Of a stretch of DNA of 64,000 bases, positions 60,022 to 64,000 are shown in pieces. This DNA comes from Minicystis rosea (GTDB taxonomy: Bacteria; Myxococcota_A; Polyangia; Polyangiales; Polyangiaceae). Under the pieces are notes generated by a model that made no database searches, was not told the DNA's origin, and saw only the letters and a list, made by a program, of their open reading frames with translations. The position numbers and the translations under genes are program-made. Location of the stretch: contig CP016211.1 in NCBI GenBank assembly GCA_001931535.1, positions 6,679,573-6,743,572 on the forward strand, in the 5' to 3' direction. How positions within the stretch are numbered: position 1 is the first letter of the stretch; the number at the start of each line of letters is the position of its first letter.

Positions 60022-60549
60022 TCACGCAGCCCGTCGCCCAGACTTGCTCACCCGCTTTTCGGGCTCCACGGGCGCAGCCGCGATCGTCTGCCGGGGGATG
60101 TCGTTCCGGGGCTCGGTCCCTTCGAGCGCGACACACATCTCTTCCATGACCTGACCCAGCGCCGCCAGCTTCGAGGCGCCGAGCGCCTTCTTCACCTTGG
60201 GGAAGATCTCGTGCTCCTCCTCCTCGACGTGATGCTGAACCTGCTCCTTCAGCACCTCCACCTTGGCGTCGAACTCGGGATCTGCGGCATCGGTCTCGAG
60301 CAGATCCGCGATGATCCGCTTCATGCCGAGGTGCTCTTCGACGGCCTCACGGAGGAGCTCCTCCGCCTCCGGCTCCGCCGCGAGCGACGTCGGATAGAAG
60401 TGCTTCTCCTCGATGGCCGTGTGAATGGCGAGCTTGTCGGCGAGCGTGTCGAAGATGTCCTCTTTGTCGTCCAGCCCGGCCTTTTCCAGCTTGGCGAACA
60501 ACGCGTCGGCCTCGCGATGTTGCTGCTTGAGAAGACTCAATGCGTCCAT
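60022..60549 (-). CDS. Hemerythrin-like diiron protein
   Basis: A 175-residue protein from MDALSLLKQQHREADALFAK. Iron ligands sit in four helices: the His in KQQHREADALF, HTAIEEKHFYPTSL, EEHLGMKRIIADL and QHHVEEEEHEIFPKVKKAL, the H-HxxxE-H-HxxxD/E plan of bacterial hemerythrins. It may bind oxygen, sense redox state or repair iron-sulfur damage. The C-terminus is a flexible Pro/Lys tail. A longer upstream frame to 60615 is not used. Confidence 0.9.
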   Translation of the reverse strand: MDALSLLKQQHREADALFAKLEKAGLDDKEDIFDTLADKLAIHTAIEEKHFYPTSLAAEPEAEELLREAVEEHLGMKRIIADLLETDAADPEFDAKVEVLKEQVQHHVEEEEHEIFPKVKKALGASKLAALGQVMEEMCVALEGTEPRNDIPRQTIAAAPVEPEKRVSKSGRRAA

Positions 60550-60760
60550 GGCTCCTCCAATCCGGTGTTGCGGTGACGGTGCACGAGCAAGGCGTAGACC
60601 ACGCATGAGGAGCACCGTTGCCAGAGCTTCGCGCGGACCTTTCGCTGGGCGAGCAACTCTCCGCCGGTCACGCCTCGCTCATCGCTGGGCTCGACGCCTC
60701 GAGATGACGCCGCCGGCTCACGCCCCTGGCGGGTCTTCTCGTGGGCGCGGACTACCCAAC

Positions 60761-61915
60761 ATGAAGGAGATGCGAGAGAGCGCATGCCAGCCGCGCAAGC
60801 TCGCCAACAGGCACACGGGCACGCGCAAGAAGAGTGCTTCCGTCAAAAGAAGGCGACAGCGCCCCGTGACGCTCGCGGACTTGCCGGTGGTCACCGAGCC
60901 GACGCTCTCGGCAGAGGCGGCGGGGCTCGTCTACGTCGATGATGATGGGCCCGGCATTCATCGCCGTCGGGCCGGGCGCGGCTTCACGTACGTGAGCGCG
61001 GACGGACACCCCATCAAGAGCGCCGAGCGAGCCAGGCTCGAAGCTCTGCGGGTGCCTCCGGCCTGGACCGATGTCTGGCTCTGCCCGCTCGCCAATGGTC
61101 ACATCCAGGCCACCGGCCGAGACGAGCGAGGGCGGAAGCAATATCGCTATCACCCGCGCTTCCACGCCGTGCGCGACGAGACGAAGTACCACCGTGTCAT
61201 CGCGTTCGGCCACGCGCTCTCGACGATCCGCGAGCGCGTCGAGCGCGCCCTGGCGCTGCCGGGTCTCCCGCGCGAGAAGGTGCTCGCGACCGTGGTCCGC
61301 CTCCTCGACTGGACACACATCCGCGTGGGCAACGACGAGTACACGCGGGAGAACGGGTCCTTCGGCCTGACCACGATGCAGGATCGCCACGTGAAGGTGG
61401 AGGGCGACACGTTGCGCTTCCACTTCCGCAGCAAGCACGGAAAGGAGCGGCGGGTCGACGTCCGCGATGCGCGCTTGGCCAAGGTCGTGCGCCGCTGTCA
61501 CGACCTGCCCGGCCACGAGTTGTTTCGCTATGTCGACGACGACGGCAGCCTCGTGCGCATTCACTCCGGCGACGTGAACGATTACCTGCGCGAGATCAGC
61601 GGACAGGATTTCACCGCGAAGGACTTCCGCACCTGGGCTGGGAGCGTGCTGGCCGCGCGTGAGCTCCTCGCGCTCGGCGCATGCGACACGACGACGCAGG
61701 CGAAGCACAACATCGTCACCGCGATCGACAGCGTGGCTCGACACCTCGGCAACACGCGCACCATCTGCAAGAACAGCTACGTGCACCCCGCTCTGCTCGA
61801 CGCCTACACCGAAGGATCGCTCGTCGGCGCGTTGAGCGAGGACGTCGAAGCGGAGGCGCGGATGGCGGAGGAAGAGCTGAGGCTGCTCGCGTTCCTGGAA
61901 GCGCACCTCCCGTAG
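60761..61915 (+). CDS. DNA topoisomerase IB
   Basis: A 384-residue protein from the ATG at 60761 (GAAGGAG follows it, so the ATG at 60770 is another option). After a basic tail (TGTRKKSASVKRRRQRP), the N-terminal domain has GRGFTYVSADGHPIKSAERA and VPPAWTDVWLCPLANGHIQA. Catalytic residues are visible: RYHPRF, Arg in LLDWTHIRVGNDEYTRENGS, RSKHGKERRVDV, DFRTWAGSVLAARELLAL and the nucleophilic Tyr in ICKNSYVHPALLDAY. It relaxes supercoils by single-strand cleavage without ATP. Poxvirus-like topo IB genes are scattered in soil bacteria and often lie near stress genes. Confidence 0.95.
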   Translation: MKEMRESACQPRKLANRHTGTRKKSASVKRRRQRPVTLADLPVVTEPTLSAEAAGLVYVDDDGPGIHRRRAGRGFTYVSADGHPIKSAERARLEALRVPPAWTDVWLCPLANGHIQATGRDERGRKQYRYHPRFHAVRDETKYHRVIAFGHALSTIRERVERALALPGLPREKVLATVVRLLDWTHIRVGNDEYTRENGSFGLTTMQDRHVKVEGDTLRFHFRSKHGKERRVDVRDARLAKVVRRCHDLPGHELFRYVDDDGSLVRIHSGDVNDYLREISGQDFTAKDFRTWAGSVLAARELLALGACDTTTQAKHNIVTAIDSVARHLGNTRTICKNSYVHPALLDAYTEGSLVGALSEDVEAEARMAEEELRLLAFLEAHLP

Positions 61916-61989
61916 GCCTCGACGCCGCTCGGCTGCTTCCGCCGCATCGCGCTGCGCTCCAGCAGAGCCCGCGAATGAGGGAGCGCCGT

Positions 61990-62574
61990 ATGGAATTATC
62001 GGGGACGCCGTTCTTCGACGCGGTGCGCGTGAGACATCGAAAGGACGTGGCCGGCGCGAGCGATGTCACGCAGGGAGGACCGTCCCGGTGGAGGAGCGTC
62101 CTCGCCTGGCTCATGCAGCTCGGCGCCTCGCTCGCGCTCTATTTCTGCTTCACGGCCAAGATCGATCGGTACGAAGCGATGGTCGGCGCGGTGGTCGCGG
62201 TGTTGGCCGCGATCGCTTCGCACGTGATCCTGCGCGAGCACGTGGCGCGCTTCAGCGGCCATGTTCGCTGGATGGCGCAAGCCTTCCGTCTGCCCAAGTA
62301 CGCGCTCACGGGGACGTGGGAGATCTTCACGGTCCTGTTCTTCCACCTCTTCACGCGACGCAAGGCCGAGTCGCTCTTGCTCGAGGTGCCGTTCGTGATG
62401 GACGACGACGACGAGGTCGCGGCGACGAGGCGGGCGCTCGCGGCCGCATACACCACGATCACGCCGAACTTCGTCGTCCTCGGCTTCGACCACGAGCGGC
62501 GCACGCTGATCTTCCACCAGGTCAAGCGCAGCAAGGTCCCGGAGATGACGCGGCGCCTCGGGGCCAAGCCGTGA
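61990..62574 (+). CDS. mrpE: Mrp/Mbh antiporter subunit E (MrpE/MnhE)
   Basis: A 194-residue protein. The ATG at 61990 has GAGGGA at the right distance; an in-frame ATG at 61975 is possible. Two or three N-terminal membrane helices (AWLMQLGASLALYFCFTAKI, AMVGAVVAVLAAIASHVIL), then YALTGTWEIFTVLFFHLF. The C-terminal cytoplasmic part has AAAYTTITPNFVVLGFDHER, the family signature around TITPGT. It belongs to the multi-subunit Na+/H+ antiporter and overlaps the next gene (GTGA). Confidence 0.85.
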   Translation: MELSGTPFFDAVRVRHRKDVAGASDVTQGGPSRWRSVLAWLMQLGASLALYFCFTAKIDRYEAMVGAVVAVLAAIASHVILREHVARFSGHVRWMAQAFRLPKYALTGTWEIFTVLFFHLFTRRKAESLLLEVPFVMDDDDEVAATRRALAAAYTTITPNFVVLGFDHERRTLIFHQVKRSKVPEMTRRLGAKP

Positions 62575-62822
62575 GCGTCTGGTGGCTCGCCGCCGCTGGG
62601 CTCGTCATCGCGCTCGGGCCGTGCCTCGTCGTGGCGATGCGCGGGGCTCCGCGCGACCGCGTCGTCGGGCTCGAGGCGATGGCGATCATCGAGTCCCAGC
62701 TCTTCGTGGTCCTGGCGAGGGCGCTCGGGCTGAGCATCCTGTACGACATCGCGCTCGCGCTCGCGTTGCTCTCGTTCGGAGGCAGCTTGGTGTTCGCGCG
62801 CTTCCTGGAGCGTTGGCTGTGA
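62571..62822 (+). CDS. mrpF: Mrp/Mbh antiporter subunit F (MrpF/MnhF)
   Basis: An 83-residue, three-helix protein with a GTG start overlapping the previous stop. WWLAAAGLVIALGPCLVVAM, then RGAPRDRVVGLEAMAIIESQ and LYDIALALALLSFGGSLVFA match MrpF, whose DRVVGL motif is diagnostic. It is a small structural subunit of the antiporter membrane complex. Confidence 0.88.
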   Translation: MSVWWLAAAGLVIALGPCLVVAMRGAPRDRVVGLEAMAIIESQLFVVLARALGLSILYDIALALALLSFGGSLVFARFLERWL

Positions 62823-63154
62823 GCGCCGTCCTCGTCGCCGTCATCCTCGCGGTCACGACGATCATCACCGCCATCTCCGCCGTCGGGGTGTTGGCGATGC
62901 GTGATCCCCTTCAGCGTTTGCATTTCGTGGCGCCGCCGGCGACCGTCCCGTTCCTGGTCGTCGCCGCGTTGGCCATCGACGGCGCCGGAATGGATGCGGT
63001 GATCAAGGCGCTGTTCGTTGCCGTCCTGCTCACCTTGATCAACGGCATCGTGACGCATGCGACCGCACGCGCAGCCTTCGTGAGCGAGCACGGAGCATGG
63101 CCACCTGCCCCCGGCGAAGCCACCGACGTGAGCGCCTCGGAGAAGGAGTCGTGA
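62819..63154 (+). CDS. mrpG: Mrp/Mbh antiporter subunit G (MrpG/MnhG)
   Basis: A 111-residue protein, GTG start overlapping the stop of mrpF. LVAVILAVTTIITAISAVGV and LAMRDPLQRLHFVAPPATVP contain the RxxDxxxRLH motif of MrpG; two further helices follow (FLVVAALAIDGAGMDAVIKA, LFVAVLLTLINGIVTHAT). The tail is Pro/Glu-rich. Confidence 0.9.
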   Translation: MSAVLVAVILAVTTIITAISAVGVLAMRDPLQRLHFVAPPATVPFLVVAALAIDGAGMDAVIKALFVAVLLTLINGIVTHATARAAFVSEHGAWPPAPGEATDVSASEKES

Positions 63155-63405
63155 TCCTGCGCGTGATGCAGGCATGCGTGCTGGCGCTGGTCGCCGCGAG
63201 CGCCGTGGGGGTGGTGCGCACGCGCAGTCCCTTCGCACAGGCCGTCGCCGTGAGCGCATATGGCCTCCTCTTGTCGCTGATGTTCCTGTTGTTTCAGGCG
63301 CCGGACGTGGCGCTGTCCCAGGTCGTGGTCGGCGCCGTGGCGCTGCCGCTCATGATCTTGCTCAGCCTGGCGAAGATCCGCCGCGATCGGGAGGGCCGGC
63401 GGTGA
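63151..63405 (+). CDS. DUF4040 subunit (MbhD-like, C-terminal MrpA-type)
   Basis: An 84-residue, GTG-started protein overlapping mrpG. AVAVSAYGLLLSLMFLLFQA followed by PDVALSQVVVGAVALPLMIL is the DUF4040 signature (PDVA-x-TQ-x-x-VG), seen in the C-terminal part of MrpA and as the separate MbhD protein of membrane hydrogenases. Its presence as its own gene places this operon in the Mbh-like gene-order class. Confidence 0.85.
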   Translation: MILRVMQACVLALVAASAVGVVRTRSPFAQAVAVSAYGLLLSLMFLLFQAPDVALSQVVVGAVALPLMILLSLAKIRRDREGRR

Positions 63406-64000
63406 GCCGCCTCTCCCGTCGGGTCGCGTTCTGGGTGAGCGGCGCGGTGCTCTTCGTGATCCTGATGGCGGGCATGCGTGGCTTACCGCCGCTCGGCGCG
63501 TATCAAGGCGTGTACGGAGCGCTCATCAACACGGTCGCCGTCGCCGAGCGCCACGCGACGGACGTGGTCTCGACGACCAACTTCGACTATCGCGGCTTCG
63601 ACACGCTCGGCGAGGAGTTCATCCTCTTCACGTCGGTCATCGGGGTGGCGATGCTCCTCCGCCAACACCGGGACGAGCACGACGAGCGCCCGAGCGACGA
63701 AGAGGATCGCCGGCTGCGGCGCCGGGTGCCTCCGATGGGCGACGCCGTGCGCGACATGGCGATGGTCCTCGTGCTCTTCGACGTGACCTTCGGGGGCTAC
63801 GTCGTGTCACACGGCACGGTGTCACCGGGAGGCGGCTTCCAGGGAGGCGTGATCCTCGCGACCGCGCCGCTCGTCATCTACCTCGCCTCGGGGCCTCGGA
63901 CTTTCCACCGCGTCGCGCCGGACGCGCTCGTCGAGATCACCGAGGCGTCCGGCGCCGCGGGATACATCGCCGTCGGCGCGCTCGGCCTCGCGCTCTCGCG
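63402..64000 (+). CDS. MbhE-MrpB fusion subunit, cut by the window edge
   Basis: Partial: the start is the GTG at 63402 overlapping the previous stop, and the end lies beyond 64000. Residues 1-~90 resemble MbhE (VSTTNFDYRGFDTLGEEFIL, FTSVIGVAMLLRQHRDEHDE). Residues ~110-199 are the start of an MrpB/MnhB domain (DVTFGGYVVSHGTVSPGGGF, QGGVILATAPLVIYLASG). A fusion of the two is seen in bacterial Mrp-like antiporters. MrpC and MrpD should follow outside the window. Confidence 0.85.
   Translation, partial: MSRLSRRVAFWVSGAVLFVILMAGMRGLPPLGAYQGVYGALINTVAVAERHATDVVSTTNFDYRGFDTLGEEFILFTSVIGVAMLLRQHRDEHDERPSDEEDRRLRRRVPPMGDAVRDMAMVLVLFDVTFGGYVVSHGTVSPGGGFQGGVILATAPLVIYLASGPRTFHRVAPDALVEITEASGAAGYIAVGALGLALS

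Noticed and set aside
1-64000. tRNA or rRNA genes
   Set aside because: No cloverleaf with a CCA-type end or rRNA signature was noticed by eye; a covariance search would be decisive.

Overview
The window is high-GC bacterial DNA with densely packed genes on both strands. It looks like Myxococcota, probably a Polyangiales-type (Sorangium/Polyangium-like) genome. The grounds are a bacterial-type Ser/Thr kinase with a Pro/Ala tail, a formylglycine-generating-enzyme-like lipoprotein, Cys-rich and Ser-rich secreted lipoproteins, a serpin, DUF2169/PAAR type VI cargo and the strong G/C bias at third codon positions. This is inference from gene content; no rRNA or tRNA was seen.

1-5.9 kb: a YwbE-family protein, a frameshifted unknown gene, a tail-anchored protein, an NmrA-like reductase divergent from an AraC regulator, a glutathione S-transferase and a small membrane protein. 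6-16.9 kb: a type VI secretion cargo island without core tss genes, holding a DUF2169 protein, a GH19 lysozyme/chitinase, a PAAR protein with an L,D-transpeptidase-like C-terminus, and two vgrG genes, one with a lysozyme-like extension. 16.9-18.1 kb: no intact gene, but a striking 21-bp-periodic heptad-coding repeat with two identical frame jumps. 18.1-24.1 kb: an FGE-like lipoprotein, a Ser/Thr kinase, a secreted membrane protein and a MuiA-like DUF4139 lipoprotein. 24.7-27.9 kb: a second type VI cargo operon (DUF2169, PAAR-like DUF4150, an effector with a nuclease-like C-terminus, and a presumed immunity gene).

28-33.7 kb: an HD-domain protein, a LanC-like cyclase and, facing it, a previously easy-to-miss 53-residue gene that looks like a RiPP precursor. 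These are followed by repeat debris, a protein built of three tandem ~97-residue repeats, and a DUF6183-like protein. 33.8-46 kb: oxidoreductases and regulators (a BBE-type flavoenzyme, an FAD monooxygenase with a TetR repressor and matching palindromes, a serpin, a GntR-TetR fusion regulator, and an SDR), interspersed with decayed gene fragments (MocR, metallophosphoesterase, IS630 transposase).

45.5-53.2 kb: DoxX and Ohr genes, then a hydrolase/aldehyde dehydrogenase/SnoaL block bracketed by direct repeats. Those repeats carry the ohr-regulator junction, so one ohr copy is broken; a large wHTH-ATPase-TPR regulator follows. 53.2-60.6 kb: a DUF72 remnant, a CheB/PAS chimera, a two-gene ferritin-like operon, a GAF histidine kinase, an alcohol dehydrogenase remnant, an SRPBCC membrane protein and a hemerythrin, which together give a stress-response flavour. 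60.8-64 kb: DNA topoisomerase IB, then the start of an Mrp/Mbh-type cation antiporter operon that runs off the window.

Two palindromic 150-165 bp elements with inverted ends (near 22.0 and 32.1 kb), a ~100 bp dispersed repeat (24.3 and 30.7 kb) and a 126 bp inverted-repeat element (57.0 kb) point to small mobile or structured sequences scattered through the accessory DNA.
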